From Paenibacillus sp. USDA918EY (GTDB taxonomy: Bacteria; Bacillota; Bacilli; Paenibacillales; Paenibacillaceae), in contig NZ_WTWY01000002.1 in the NCBI RefSeq assembly GCF_009870825.1, forward strand, positions 496,001-560,000: a stretch of 64,000 bases of DNA, written 5' to 3'. This document shows, one piece after another, positions 1 through 8,703 of the stretch (positions within the stretch are counted from its first letter, which is position 1; every line of letters begins with the position of its first letter). The position numbers were made by a program, and so were the translations under genes. The notes under the pieces are model-generated. The model did not search any database and was not told the origin of the DNA. It saw only the letters and a program-made list of their open reading frames with translations.

Positions 1-2
1 CC

Positions 3-80
3 AAGTCTCGCGTTGTCCTGCCCTACTGGCGAAATGTGCAGCATCCTGAAAACTTCGCATACAAAGGAGTGGAAACATGA
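3..80 (+). CDS. 3' end of an upstream gene (partial), function unknown
   Basis: The frame that is open from the window edge ends at TGA 78-80, overlapping the ATG of the next gene as ATGA. This is the usual arrangement of translationally coupled genes. The 25 visible residues end in NFAYKGVET and match nothing I can name. The product is probably co-transcribed with the glycosyltransferase. Another frame is also open here, so the call rests mainly on the ATGA overlap. Confidence 0.4.
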   Translation, partial: KSRVVLPYWRNVQHPENFAYKGVET

Positions 81-1189
81 TCGGCATCAGCTTGTGTATG
101 ATCGTCAAAAACGAGGAGAAAACGCTGGAACGCTGCCTTTCTTCCGTTCAAAAGGCGGTTGACCAGATGATCATCGTCGACACCGGTTCGACCGACCGTA
201 CCAAACAAATCGCCCGCAAATTCACCCGCTGCGTTTTCGATTTCGAATGGGTCGACGATTTTGCCGCAGCCCGCAACTTTGCGTTCAGCAAAGCGGAGAT
301 GGATTATATTCTATGGCTGGACGCGGACGACGTTTTTAAGGAAGAAGACCTTGAAAAACTGCTTGAGCTGAAAAAAACGTTAAGTTCCGACATCGATTCC
401 GTCACCATGAAATACAACCTCGCATTCGACGAACACGGGAATGTGACATCCAGCCTGCGGCGCAACCGGCTTGTCAAAAGAAGCAGCAACTTCCGCTGGG
501 TCGGATCCGTTCATGAATATCTCGAAGTAGCCGGGCGGATTATCGACAGCGACATTGCCGTCACGCATTGCGGCGACGACCGGGACCGCGACCGAAACCT
601 GAATATTTATATGAAAAGGCAAGCAAACGGCGAGGCGTTTTCGCCGCGGGACGTCTATTATTTCGCCAACGAGCTTAAAGACCACCGGCTTTTCGAACTG
701 GCCGCCGTCTATTACCGAAAATTCCTCGAGGAAGGCAAAGGCTGGGTCGAGGACAATATCGCGGCCTGCGGCAAGCTGGCGGATTGTTATCTCGAGCTGG
801 GCGATACGGGCAAGGCTTTGGCTTATACGCTGAAATCCTTCGAATACGGAGCGCCCCGTCCGGAATTTTGCTGCCGCATGGGTTACCATTTCCTGCAGAC
901 GGGAGATTATTCGGCGGCGGTGTATTGGTATAAGCAGGCCATCGAGAATCCGGCTCCCGCCAACAGCTGGGGCATGCAAAACCTAAACTGTTCCACCTGG
1001 CTTCCCCATTTGCAGCTCTGCGTTTGCTACGACCGGCTTGGCATGCACCAAATCGCCTATCATCACAACGAAGCTGCCAGGCATTATCGGCCCGACCATC
1101 CTTCCGTCATTCAGAACAAGGTGTATCTGGAAAACAAATTGGGGATAAAAGCAGTAGCCGAACCCGCAAAAGAAACGGCCAACCCATGA
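77..1189 (+). CDS. Family 2 glycosyltransferase with C-terminal TPR-like repeats
   Basis: The 370-residue product starts with a GT-A fold: the nucleotide-sugar-binding beginning ISLCMIVKNEE, then VDTGSTDRT, then the metal-binding DxD motif in LWLDADD near residue 78. From about residue 190 to 330 there are helical repeats of TPR type (for example ACGKLADCYLELGDTGKAL). This architecture is common in Bacilli for enzymes glycosylating peptides, proteins or surface polymers; acceptor and sugar cannot be read from sequence. No signal peptide or membrane segment is seen, so it should act in the cytosol. The start is supported by AAAGGAG at 63-69, seven bases upstream, and by the ATGA overlap with the preceding gene. 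A hairpin follows the stop. Confidence 0.85.
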   Translation: MIGISLCMIVKNEEKTLERCLSSVQKAVDQMIIVDTGSTDRTKQIARKFTRCVFDFEWVDDFAAARNFAFSKAEMDYILWLDADDVFKEEDLEKLLELKKTLSSDIDSVTMKYNLAFDEHGNVTSSLRRNRLVKRSSNFRWVGSVHEYLEVAGRIIDSDIAVTHCGDDRDRDRNLNIYMKRQANGEAFSPRDVYYFANELKDHRLFELAAVYYRKFLEEGKGWVEDNIAACGKLADCYLELGDTGKALAYTLKSFEYGAPRPEFCCRMGYHFLQTGDYSAAVYWYKQAIENPAPANSWGMQNLNCSTWLPHLQLCVCYDRLGMHQIAYHHNEAARHYRPDHPSVIQNKVYLENKLGIKAVAEPAKETANP

Positions 1190-1211
1190 CATCCCTTTTT
1201 ATATGCGGAAG

Positions 1212-1260
1212 AAAAACCGTTCCTTTCCGGCCCGTGCCGCACCTGAACGGTTTCTTTCTT
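1212..1260 (+). terminator. Probable intrinsic terminator of the glycosyltransferase gene
   Basis: AAACCGTTC (1214-1222) pairs with GAACGGTTT (1245-1253), enclosing a GC-rich loop, and a T-rich stretch follows. It lies 25 bases after the glycosyltransferase stop. Confidence 0.7.
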
Positions 1261-1281
1261 TTGCTTTTGCCGGCTCCAAAC

Positions 1282-1320
1282 AAAAAAAGGCCGCCCCAAA
1301 GCCGCGCGGCTTTGGGGACA
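1282..1320 (-). terminator. Intrinsic terminator of katA
   Basis: Read on the minus strand, CCCCAAAGCC pairs perfectly with GGCTTTGGGG (1294-1317) and is followed by CGGCC and a run of seven T. It lies just beyond the katA stop codon. Confidence 0.85.
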
Positions 1321-1334
1321 ACCCTTGTATTCAC

Positions 1335-2789
1335 TTACGACATACGGGACAAAAACGGCGTCAAATCAACGTTCAGCGCGGCCGCGAGGCGTTTGCCCAG
1401 CTCTTCGTCGGCGCGGTAGAAGTTGCAGATGGCAAGCAGCTTGGTCTGTTCCGCTACAGGCGCAAGGTCGGCCGCCAAATTGCCGATCAGCTGTTCCTGA
1501 ACTTCCGGGGAATATTTGCGGAACACTTGGCCCGCCTGGCCGAAATCGTTCGGCTTGTCGATTTTTTGGCGGGATACGGTACCCTGCAAAGGCTGCGGCG
1601 CGTCTTGGTAAGCCGGATCTTCCTTCGGCGTATGCTGGTAGCGGTTCGGCTCGTAATTAATGCGGTCCGATTGCTGTTTGAACGGCATCGCCCCGTCGCG
1701 CTGATTGTTGCTTACCTTCGCAAACGGGCAGTTGATCGGAAGCTGGAGATAGTTCGGGCCGATCCGGTAGCGCTGGGTATCCGAATAAGAGAACAGCCGC
1801 CCCTGCAGCATCTTATCCTCCGAAGGTTCGATGCCCGGCACGAGCACGCCAGGGTTAAAGCCGACCGACTCCGTTTCCGCAAACACGTTTTCCGGGTTCC
1901 GGTTCAGCGTCATCGTCCCTACCAGCTGGTATGGAACGTCCTCCTCGAACCAGTCCTTCGTGGAATCCAAAGGGTTAAAATCAAAGCTGTCCAAATCCGC
2001 CGGATCGAGCACCTGCACGTACAAATCCCATTCCGGATAGTCGCCGCGCTCGATCGCTTCATACAAATCGCGGGTGGCATGGTTGAAATCTTTGCCCTGA
2101 ATTTGCGCCGCTTCCTCGCGGCTCAGGTTTTTCACGCCCTGCTTCGGAACCCAGCGCAGCTTCACGTAAACCGTGTTGCCGTATTCGTTGATCCACTTGA
2201 AGGCATGCACGCTCGAGCCGCGCATCTGGCGGTAATTGGCCGGAATCCCCTCGTCCGTGAACAGATGGACCAGCATATTCGTCGACTCGGGCGTCAGCGA
2301 CATAAAGTCCCAATAACGATCCTCTTCTTGAATGTTCGTGCGAGGGTCGGGTTTCAACGCATGCACCATGTCCGGGAACTTCATCGCATCGCGGATAAAG
2401 AAGATCGGCAGGTTGTTGCCGACAAAATCATAATTGCCTTCCTCCGTGTAAAATTTGACCGCGAACCCGCGCGGGTCGCGCAGCGTTTCCGGGGAATGCA
2501 AACCGTGGATCACGGTGGAAAAACGGGCGAACACCGGCGTTTCCTGTCCTTCTTTTTGCAAGAACGCGGCTTTCGTGTACCGCTTCATGCTGTTGACGAC
2601 CTTAAAGACTCCGTGCGCTCCCGCCCCGCGGGCATGAACGACGCGTTCCGGAATGCGCTCCCGGTCGAAATGCGCCAGCTTCTCCAGAAGCTGATAATCC
2701 TCCAGCAGTGTAGGTCCATTTTGCCCCGCCGTTCTGGAGTTTTGATTATCACCGATAGGTACACCCTGATTTGTCGTAAGTTTGGCCAT
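1335..2789 (-). CDS. katA: Vegetative catalase (monofunctional haem catalase)
   Basis: The 484-residue protein has the length of small-subunit clade 3 catalases and converts two H2O2 to O2 and water in the cytosol. The distal catalytic His lies in ERVVHARGAGAHG (His about 52) and the distal Asn region in GNYDFVGNNLPIFF. The proximal haem-ligand signature RxxxY is in FSYSDTQRYRIG near residue 335. The start has AAGGAGG ten bases upstream (2800-2806). The gene is monocistronic, ending in its own terminator. Its promoter carries a PerR-type box between -35 and -10, with a second box and a Fur-like site further upstream. This indicates peroxide- and iron-responsive repression, as known for Bacillus katA. 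Confidence 0.97.
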   Translation of the reverse strand: MAKLTTNQGVPIGDNQNSRTAGQNGPTLLEDYQLLEKLAHFDRERIPERVVHARGAGAHGVFKVVNSMKRYTKAAFLQKEGQETPVFARFSTVIHGLHSPETLRDPRGFAVKFYTEEGNYDFVGNNLPIFFIRDAMKFPDMVHALKPDPRTNIQEEDRYWDFMSLTPESTNMLVHLFTDEGIPANYRQMRGSSVHAFKWINEYGNTVYVKLRWVPKQGVKNLSREEAAQIQGKDFNHATRDLYEAIERGDYPEWDLYVQVLDPADLDSFDFNPLDSTKDWFEEDVPYQLVGTMTLNRNPENVFAETESVGFNPGVLVPGIEPSEDKMLQGRLFSYSDTQRYRIGPNYLQLPINCPFAKVSNNQRDGAMPFKQQSDRINYEPNRYQHTPKEDPAYQDAPQPLQGTVSRQKIDKPNDFGQAGQVFRKYSPEVQEQLIGNLAADLAPVAEQTKLLAICNFYRADEELGKRLAAALNVDLTPFLSRMS

Positions 2790-2819
2790 GTTGGCATAAC
2801 CTCCTTGATTTATTTTAAA

Positions 2820-2834
2820 TTAGAATAATTCTAA
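2820..2834 (-). promoter_or_regulatory. PerR box 1 in the katA promoter
   Basis: TTAGAATAATTCTAA is a perfect 7-1-7 inverted repeat of Per-box type (family consensus TTATAATNATTATAA). It lies between a likely -35 (TTGCTT on the minus strand, complement of 2837-2842) and the AT-rich -10 region near 2813-2819. Repressor binding there would block polymerase directly. Confidence 0.85.
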
Positions 2835-2868
2835 ATAAGCAACTCGACGTCATTTATTGTACCTTCAA

Positions 2869-2883
2869 TGATAATGAAAATCA
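2869..2883. promoter_or_regulatory. Fur-like box upstream of katA
   Basis: TGATAATGAAAATCA matches the 7-1-7 Fur core TGATAATNATTATCA with two mismatches in the second arm. It sits between the two Per boxes. This suggests an iron input in addition to PerR, but the site is imperfect. Confidence 0.45.
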
Positions 2884-2891
2884 ATATTAAA

Positions 2892-2906
2892 TTAAAATTA
2901 TTCTAA
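2892..2906. promoter_or_regulatory. PerR box 2 upstream of katA
   Basis: TTAAAATTATTCTAA is a 7-1-7 inverted repeat with one arm mismatch relative to box 1. It is 72 bases upstream of box 1, so cooperative or looped repression is possible. It also lies about 140 bases before the bceR-like gene start. Confidence 0.65.
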
Positions 2907-3043
2907 ATTAATATTATGCAGGTCCGCTCCTCGATATGCCGCGATCGTATTCCGGCGTCTATAGTGAAGCCCCGGCAGCGTGTATAATATTGAGGAAGAT
3001 ACTTTCCAATCGCGGGCCGCGAACGGATGAAGGAGCTGTCTCT

Positions 3044-3742
3044 ATGTATAAAATACTGATCGTTGAGGACGACCCGAAAATTGCGGATCTGCTGAAGTCC
3101 CATATTGAAAAATACGGGGATACGGCCATCGTTATTCATGAATTCGACCGGGTCCTGGAACAATTTCAACTGCATGCCCCGCACATCGTGCTGCTGGATA
3201 TAAACCTCCCGAGCTTTGACGGGTATTATTGGTGCCGCCAGATCCGGCAAGTGTCGACTTGCCCGATCATTTTCATATCGGCGCGCGACGGCAAAATGGA
3301 CCAGGTGATGGCGCTCGAAAACGGCGCCGACGACTTTATTACCAAACCCTTTTATTACGAAATCGTCATGGCCAAAATCCGCAGCCAGCTCCGCCGGGTG
3401 TACGGCGACTATGCCGTCAAAGGCGAGGAGCGCACGGTCGAACAAGGCGGCCTCGTTTTATATCCGGAGCGCATGGAGCTGCATTTCGGCAAACGAAGCG
3501 TAGCGCTCAGCAAAAAAGAAACGATTTTGATGGAAACGCTGATGGAGCGCAGCCCCCGGGTGGTCAGCCGCGAGGTCATTTTGGAAAAGCTGTGGGACGA
3601 CGCCTTTGTGGACGACAACACGCTCAGCGTCAATATAACCCGCGTGCGGAAAAGGCTGGCCGAGCTTGGTTTGGAGGAAACGCTCGAAACGGTGCGGGGA
3701 CTCGGATACAGGCTGAACATGAACGAAAAGGGGCCAAGCTAA
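3044..3742 (+). CDS. bceR: BceR-type response regulator of a peptide-antibiotic resistance module
   Basis: The 232-residue OmpR-family regulator has an N-terminal receiver (acidic pair ED(D) at 8-10, phospho-acceptor Asp52 in LLDINLPSFDG, Lys in ITKPFYYE). A C-terminal winged helix follows, ending RGLGYRL. The ATG at 3044 is chosen because AAGGAG at 3030-3035 is eight bases upstream and the receiver begins at once; a longer upstream frame lacks a ribosome site. The kinase gene starts one base after the stop. Together with the following ABC genes this is the BceRSAB layout, in which the transporter and kinase jointly sense cell-wall-active peptides such as bacitracin. The peptide sensed here is unknown. 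Confidence 0.93.
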   Translation: MYKILIVEDDPKIADLLKSHIEKYGDTAIVIHEFDRVLEQFQLHAPHIVLLDINLPSFDGYYWCRQIRQVSTCPIIFISARDGKMDQVMALENGADDFITKPFYYEIVMAKIRSQLRRVYGDYAVKGEERTVEQGGLVLYPERMELHFGKRSVALSKKETILMETLMERSPRVVSREVILEKLWDDAFVDDNTLSVNITRVRKRLAELGLEETLETVRGLGYRLNMNEKGPS

Positions 3743-4717
3743 ATGAAGCTGTTTATCAGGGAGCACCTCCCTTTGCTTTTTTTCACCCTCGTGCAGCTGC
3801 TGGCCGTGCTCGCGGTATTTTGGTTCGACGGCTACGATCATCCGCTTACCGCCATGTACGCCTTGTTTTTGGGACTGTTTGTTTTTGCGGGTTACCTCGG
3901 GCTTCGTTACGCGACGCATCGCGGCTTTTACGCACGGCTCTCCCGCCCTGTCGCTTCCCTCGCGGAGTCCGTTCACAGGCATGAACCCGCTCCGCTTCCC
4001 GCCGCCTTGAGCGAGCTCTTGGAAAACCAATATCGGCAGTACCAAAACATGCTGCAAAGCTGGGAACGGAAAAACGAGCAGTACATAACCTTCCTGAATC
4101 AATGGATCCACCAAATGAAAACCCCGCTGTCCGTGATCGAAATGATCACGCAGGATGCAGGGGATGAGCGGATGAGCAGCATTTCGGAGGAGGCCGACCG
4201 CTTGAGGAGAGGGCTCGAAATGGCGCTGTACGCGGCGAGGCTGGGCACCTTCGAGCAGGACTTCAGCGTGGATGACGCCGACCTGAAACGGCTTGTCAGC
4301 GAAGCGGTGCATGAATACAGACGTTATTTCATCCGCAGCCATGTGTATCCGGAAGTTCGGATCGACGAGGGTATTTCCGTGCGGACGGACGCCAAGTGGA
4401 TGCGGTTTATTCTGGAGCAGCTGCTGAACAACGCCATCAAATATTCCGCGGGCAGCGGGCAAAAGGTGACCATTACCGCCAAAAAAGAGCAGCGGGACGT
4501 CGTTTTGGAAATCAAGGACCGCGGCGTCGGCATTCCGAAGGCGGATCTTCCCCGGGTGTTCCGTCCCTTTTATACCGGCGAAAACGGCCGGCGTTTCAAG
4601 GAATCCACGGGTATGGGGCTGTACATCGTCAAGGAAGTGATCGATAAGCTGCAGCACGGCATCGAGCTGGAATCGGCCGAGGGACAGGGCACCTTGGTGC
4701 GCATCCGTTTCCGCTGA
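3743..4717 (+). CDS. bceS: BceS-type intramembrane-sensing histidine kinase
   Basis: The 324-residue protein has two membrane helices at about 9-28 and 34-55 with only a few residues between them, so there is no outside sensor domain. This is diagnostic of intramembrane-sensing kinases that take their signal from the BceAB transporter. The phospho-accepting His123 lies in NQWIHQMKTPLSV. The ATPase region carries the N box EQLLNNAIKYSAG, the G1 box DRGVGIP and the G2 box STGMGLYI. Its ATG follows the bceR stop directly, so the two are co-transcribed. It presumably phosphorylates the adjacent regulator to activate the bceAB promoter. Confidence 0.93.
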   Translation: MKLFIREHLPLLFFTLVQLLAVLAVFWFDGYDHPLTAMYALFLGLFVFAGYLGLRYATHRGFYARLSRPVASLAESVHRHEPAPLPAALSELLENQYRQYQNMLQSWERKNEQYITFLNQWIHQMKTPLSVIEMITQDAGDERMSSISEEADRLRRGLEMALYAARLGTFEQDFSVDDADLKRLVSEAVHEYRRYFIRSHVYPEVRIDEGISVRTDAKWMRFILEQLLNNAIKYSAGSGQKVTITAKKEQRDVVLEIKDRGVGIPKADLPRVFRPFYTGENGRRFKESTGMGLYIVKEVIDKLQHGIELESAEGQGTLVRIRFR

Positions 4718-4756
4718 GTCACGCCACGCGAATCGCCTCCTTGACGGACGCCGTTT

Positions 4757-4821
4757 CTTACAGCGTTGTAAGCTGCGTGAAAGCTGCGTCGATAGGAGAA
4801 CTCCCGGCCTAGGCGTATACT
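4757..4821 (+). promoter_or_regulatory. BceR operator and activator-dependent promoter of bceAB
   Basis: CTTACAGCGTTGTAAG (4757-4772) is a perfect 6-4-6 inverted repeat. As I recall it, the predicted BceR-family consensus is TNACA-N4-TGTAA, which it matches exactly. Downstream, TATACT at 4816-4821 is a plausible -10 without a recognisable -35 at 17 bases, as expected for a promoter needing its activator. Confidence 0.75.
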
Positions 4822-4883
4822 GGGGGTACGAAAACCGAAGGACGCGGCAAGAAGTCCGGATAAAGAAAGGAGCAGTTACGGCC

Positions 4884-5654
4884 ATGGAAATTTTATCCGT
4901 CCGAAACCTCGGCAAAATATACAAAGGCATGGTTTCGTATGAAGCGCTCTCCAACATCGACCTATCGATCAACCAAGGGGAATTCGTCGGCATTATGGGA
5001 CCTTCCGGCAGCGGCAAAACGACGCTGCTCAACATGATCTCTACGATCGACAAGCCGACTTCAGGCGAAATTAGGATCGGCGGCGAAGATCCTTACGGTT
5101 TGTCGCAAGACAAGCTGGCCATGTTTCGAAGACGGGAGCTCGGGTTTGTGTTCCAGTCTTTTAACCTGCTGAATACGCTCACCATCAAAGAAAATATCCT
5201 GCTGCCACTGACGCTGGATGGAGCCCCCTTGGGGGAGATGAACGAAAAGGTGGCAGCCCTGGCGGAGAAACTCGGCATTACGGACATCCTGGACAAACGG
5301 ACGTATGAAATCTCCGGGGGGCAAGCGCAGCGCACAGCCATTGCCCGGGCTCTGATCCATGATCCCAAGCTGCTGCTTGCCGATGAGCCGACAGGCAACC
5401 TGGATTCCAAATCGGCGCGCGAAGTGATGGAGATTTTGGAGAAGCGAAACCGCGAGGATCAGGTAACGATGCTGCTCGTTACGCATGACGCGGTGGCTGC
5501 AAGCTACTGCAGCCGGGTCATTTTCATCAAGGATGGACAGCTCTATAACGAAATCTATTGCGGCGAAAGCCGGACGGCCTTCTACCAAAAGATCATCAAC
5601 GTGTTGTCGCTGCTGGGAGGGAACGGACATGAATTTCCGCCAGTTCGCATTTAA
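4884..5654 (+). CDS. bceA: BceA-type ABC transporter ATPase
   Basis: The 256-residue ATPase has Walker [10 protein letters not shown] at 39-47, the signature [10 protein letters not shown], Walker B LLLADEP followed by TGNLD, and the H-loop LLVTHD. It belongs to the MacB/LolD-like group that pairs with FtsX-like permeases. It energises target protection of undecaprenyl-linked cell-wall intermediates and flux sensing by BceS. AAGGAG lies shortly upstream of ATG 4884. The gene overlaps the permease start by 26 bases, so translation is coupled. An operator typical of BceR precedes it. Confidence 0.94.
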   Translation: MEILSVRNLGKIYKGMVSYEALSNIDLSINQGEFVGIMGPSGSGKTTLLNMISTIDKPTSGEIRIGGEDPYGLSQDKLAMFRRRELGFVFQSFNLLNTLTIKENILLPLTLDGAPLGEMNEKVAALAEKLGITDILDKRTYEISGGQAQRTAIARALIHDPKLLLADEPTGNLDSKSAREVMEILEKRNREDQVTMLLVTHDAVAASYCSRVIFIKDGQLYNEIYCGESRTAFYQKIINVLSLLGGNGHEFPPVRI

Positions 5655-7563
5655 CAACGTCTTCCGGAACAAGCGGACCTATGTCGCCCATTTCCTCAGC
5701 AGCTCGTTTTCGGTCATGATATTTTTCACGTACGCCATGCTGGCGTTTCATCCCGATCTCAAAGGTCAAATCATGGCCGACAGCACCACGCTAAGTACGC
5801 TCGGAACGATGGGGATGCATATTTCGCAAATCGTCGTTTTCGTGTTTTCATTCTTGTTCCTGCTTTATTCCGTCAGCTCATTTGTCAAACTCCGCAAAAA
5901 GGAATTCGGCATCCTGCTTCTGCTCGGCATGTCGCGCAAGCAGCTGAACCGGATGCTTTTTATTGAAAATATCGCGATCGGTGTTGCAGCTATTATCACA
6001 GGCATTGTCGTCGGCGTCGTGTTTTCCAAGCTGATCCTGCTGATCTGCGCTTCCATGCTGGCGGTTGAGCGCGGGCTCCCGTTTTATTTGCCGGCAAAAG
6101 CGGTTGCGCTGACCGCAGGCGGCTATTTGGCGCTGTTTATCATTGTGGCGGCGTTCACCTCGCTCATGACCAAAAAAGGTACGCTGGCGGAGCTCATCAA
6201 GTCCGAAGACAAACCGAAACCCGAACCTAAAGCATCCGTGCCGCTGTCCATACTGGCCGTGCTGCTGATCGGTCTGGGCTATGCCTGTGTATTTTTGTTC
6301 GCGCTGCGCCGGATCTATTCGTTCAGCCTGTTGTTTGGCGGCGTGGTTTTGGTCGTGATCGGCACCTATTTTCTCTTCACCCAGCTCAGCGTGTACGTCA
6401 TCCGGGCCTTAAAAAACAGACCCCGTTTCGTGTTCAAGCGAACGAATCTGCTGACGGTTTCCGAGCTGGTTTACCGGATGAAAGATAATGCGGTCATGTT
6501 TTTTATGGTGGCGGTCATTTCGGCAACGGCCTTTACCGGCATCGGGACGGCTCTTGCCATCGGCGATCCGGGTCTGGCGGCGATGAAAAACCCGTACGCT
6601 TTTACGCACATCTCCTTTCCGGAACCTGGTGATGACCTTTCATTTGAGCAGAAGCATATCCATTTGATCGAGCAAGCGCTGAAAAAAGGAGGTTTTGCCT
6701 ACCGCAAGGCCTCGTACATTCCAGCATTCTCGGATGACGGGAAAACATTGATCCGGCTAAGCGACTATAACGGGCTTGCCGCAGTTCTCGGCTATCCCCG
6801 GGAAACGCTCCGCAGCGGGGAAACGCTGGCGTCTCCGTCGTCGGTTACGCAAAATGACAAGAACAGGCTCGAAGGCCTTCAAACGGATCGGCTTACGATC
6901 ACAAAAGGCGAACATACCATGACACTGCCCATCGTCAAGGCGCTGCCCCATATTGTCATTCCGGATTACGGCAGTGTTTGGATTATTACAGATTCGGATT
7001 ACGAGCGGTTGGCGAAGGGCGATGAATATAAGACCCGAGTTGTCGTGTTCGTCGTCCCGGAGTGGCATCATACGCGTGCGGTTGCCGAAGAAATAAGGAA
7101 AGCCCTAGATGCGGATTTAACAAACGAGCAACAATACGCCTATAACTTTTCTGCGCTTGTACTGGATTGGATGCATTCGAAGCAGTTAAACGGCTTGCTG
7201 CTCATCGTCAGCGGGCTGGTTGGAATCGTCTTTTTCACGTTTGCCGCAAGCTTCGTCTATTTCAGGCTTTATGCCGATTTATCGAGAGACGAGGAGCAGT
7301 ACCGGATGATTTCAAAAGTGGGGCTGAGCCGCAAAGAGCTGGCAAAAACCGTCACGCGCCAGCTTGTCCTCATGTTTTTCCTGCCGCTTCTGGTCGCTTT
7401 CGTTCACAGCGGCGTCGCATTCGTCGCGCTTCAAGGGCTCGTCGAGTTTTCCGTCGTCTCCCATACGCTGGCCGTCTACGCAACGTTCTTTGGGATTCAG
7501 GTCGTCTACTTCTTTATTACTCGCTGGCGTTATTTAAGCCATTTAAACCAAAAAATCATGTAA
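5629..7563 (+). CDS. bceB: BceB-type ABC transporter permease
   Basis: The 644-residue membrane protein matches the family length. It begins [18 protein letters not shown] and contains FtsX-like helices in its N-terminal half. A large extracytoplasmic domain of about 200 residues (roughly 300-510) is the region known to determine peptide specificity and signalling to BceS. C-terminal helices follow. The ATG at 5629 is chosen over an upstream in-frame ATG because GGGAGG (5615-5620) precedes it and the longer extension reads as the shadow of bceA. A strong terminator ends the transcription unit. Confidence 0.94.
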   Translation: MNFRQFAFNNVFRNKRTYVAHFLSSSFSVMIFFTYAMLAFHPDLKGQIMADSTTLSTLGTMGMHISQIVVFVFSFLFLLYSVSSFVKLRKKEFGILLLLGMSRKQLNRMLFIENIAIGVAAIITGIVVGVVFSKLILLICASMLAVERGLPFYLPAKAVALTAGGYLALFIIVAAFTSLMTKKGTLAELIKSEDKPKPEPKASVPLSILAVLLIGLGYACVFLFALRRIYSFSLLFGGVVLVVIGTYFLFTQLSVYVIRALKNRPRFVFKRTNLLTVSELVYRMKDNAVMFFMVAVISATAFTGIGTALAIGDPGLAAMKNPYAFTHISFPEPGDDLSFEQKHIHLIEQALKKGGFAYRKASYIPAFSDDGKTLIRLSDYNGLAAVLGYPRETLRSGETLASPSSVTQNDKNRLEGLQTDRLTITKGEHTMTLPIVKALPHIVIPDYGSVWIITDSDYERLAKGDEYKTRVVVFVVPEWHHTRAVAEEIRKALDADLTNEQQYAYNFSALVLDWMHSKQLNGLLLIVSGLVGIVFFTFAASFVYFRLYADLSRDEEQYRMISKVGLSRKELAKTVTRQLVLMFFLPLLVAFVHSGVAFVALQGLVEFSVVSHTLAVYATFFGIQVVYFFITRWRYLSHLNQKIM

Positions 7564-7577
7564 ACCTTGCTAGCAAA

Positions 7578-7626
7578 AAAGACATCTGCCCGTCTTCCGA
7601 ACGTCGGCTGCAGATGCCTTTTTTTC
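7578..7626 (+). terminator. Intrinsic terminator after bceB
   Basis: CATCTGC (7583-7589) pairs with GCAGATG (7610-7616) around a GC-rich loop, followed by CC and seven T. It sits between the convergent bceB and cotH-like genes. Confidence 0.85.
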
Positions 7627-7644
7627 ATTCTACAAATAAATTCT

Positions 7645-8703
7645 TCATAGATTTTGAAGCTCGCGCCGGATGTCCCTGCGCCGGTTTTCAATGTATGCAT
7701 GGATGACGTCGGGTTCGTACAGGAACATGCCGAGAGGCCATTTGTATTTCGGATCCCGGTAGACGTCTTCTTCGATCTGATGGAACATTTTCCGGACCAC
7801 CGGCATCAATCGCTGAGCGGTAAACGAGCCCGCGAGAATCTCCTCGAGAATCCTTTTGTATTGCTGTCGATTCGCGCTGTAGGCCAGCACCTTCCCCGTC
7901 AGCTTGTTATGGCCTTTAATGCTCACCAAATTCGAGGCCACTTCCTTCCCGTAACAGTTGCGCCCCCACGTGCCCTCGTAGTCCCATGGCAGAAAACCGT
8001 ACGCTTTGCGTTTTTGGTATTCGAAAATCGTATAGTTGTGCCGAAACCCGTCGTAATTGCCTGTAAGTACCGCGCCGCTCAGCCATCTCAAATAATTGTC
8101 CATATGCAGACGGCCGTTCAAATATTTTTCCAGCGCTTTGCCCCGTTTGGCATGGATGCTTCGAATAAAGCGCGTCAGCCGCAATCGGTCCCCTCCCGTT
8201 CCTTTGATTAACCGGTATCCGGAGAACAGGGAAGTTTTCGGCGTATTCGTGCTCACGTTGTTCAAATCGAAGGTGGCATTGTCGTTAACGGCGTAAATGA
8301 TGCTCCGGACCGGGATTTTGCGCATTCGAAAGAAGGTCCGGTTTACCGCTTCGATCCTCAAATACACGCCTTGGTTCGCTCCGTTCAACTGCAGGACGCA
8401 ATGCAGCGTGGTCGGACTGGGAACGCCGATCATATTAAAAAAATGAAAGGAAAGCGCATTACGGATCAAGGAGGGGTCGTCATATTCCGCATTAAAATGG
8501 TATGTTGCGCGCGACGTGCGGATTTCATAGGATTTTTTGGGATATTCGCGCGTGTGGCCCCCGCGGTACCGAATTTGGATGGGTTGCGACGATCCGTTTC
8601 CGCTCGACAACGTCGCCGGAAAAAAACGGTCGGACCATATGTTATTCTCCATCTGCTTCAGATCCTTATCCTTGATTACGATCCGGTATACGGGCAGACC
8701 CAT
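7645..8703 (-). CDS. cotH: CotH-family spore coat protein kinase
   Basis: The 352-residue protein belongs to the CotH family of atypical kinases, which phosphorylate Ser-rich coat proteins such as CotB and CotG during sporulation. Family hallmarks are visible: YRGGHTREYPKKSYEI near the N-terminus, the catalytic-loop region LTGNYDGFRHNY, and the metal-binding LPWDYEGTWG (family usually DYD, here DYE). No signal peptide is seen, in keeping with action in the mother cell. It diverges from a CotB-like gene whose tail is rich in Ser, Gly and Arg, the expected substrate type. GGAAAGGCGG upstream of ATG is the likely ribosome site. Confidence 0.9.
   Translation of the reverse strand: MGLPVYRIVIKDKDLKQMENNIWSDRFFPATLSSGNGSSQPIQIRYRGGHTREYPKKSYEIRTSRATYHFNAEYDDPSLIRNALSFHFFNMIGVPSPTTLHCVLQLNGANQGVYLRIEAVNRTFFRMRKIPVRSIIYAVNDNATFDLNNVSTNTPKTSLFSGYRLIKGTGGDRLRLTRFIRSIHAKRGKALEKYLNGRLHMDNYLRWLSGAVLTGNYDGFRHNYTIFEYQKRKAYGFLPWDYEGTWGRNCYGKEVASNLVSIKGHNKLTGKVLAYSANRQQYKRILEEILAGSFTAQRLMPVVRKMFHQIEEDVYRDPKYKWPLGMFLYEPDVIHAYIENRRRDIRRELQNL

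Noticed and set aside
1203..2828. Long plus-strand ORF opposite katA
   Set aside because: It is antisense to a well-supported catalase gene, has arginine-rich composition and no ribosome site.
3458..5053. Long minus-strand ORF opposite the bceRS genes
   Set aside because: The plus-strand genes have clear domains and ribosome sites; this frame has neither.
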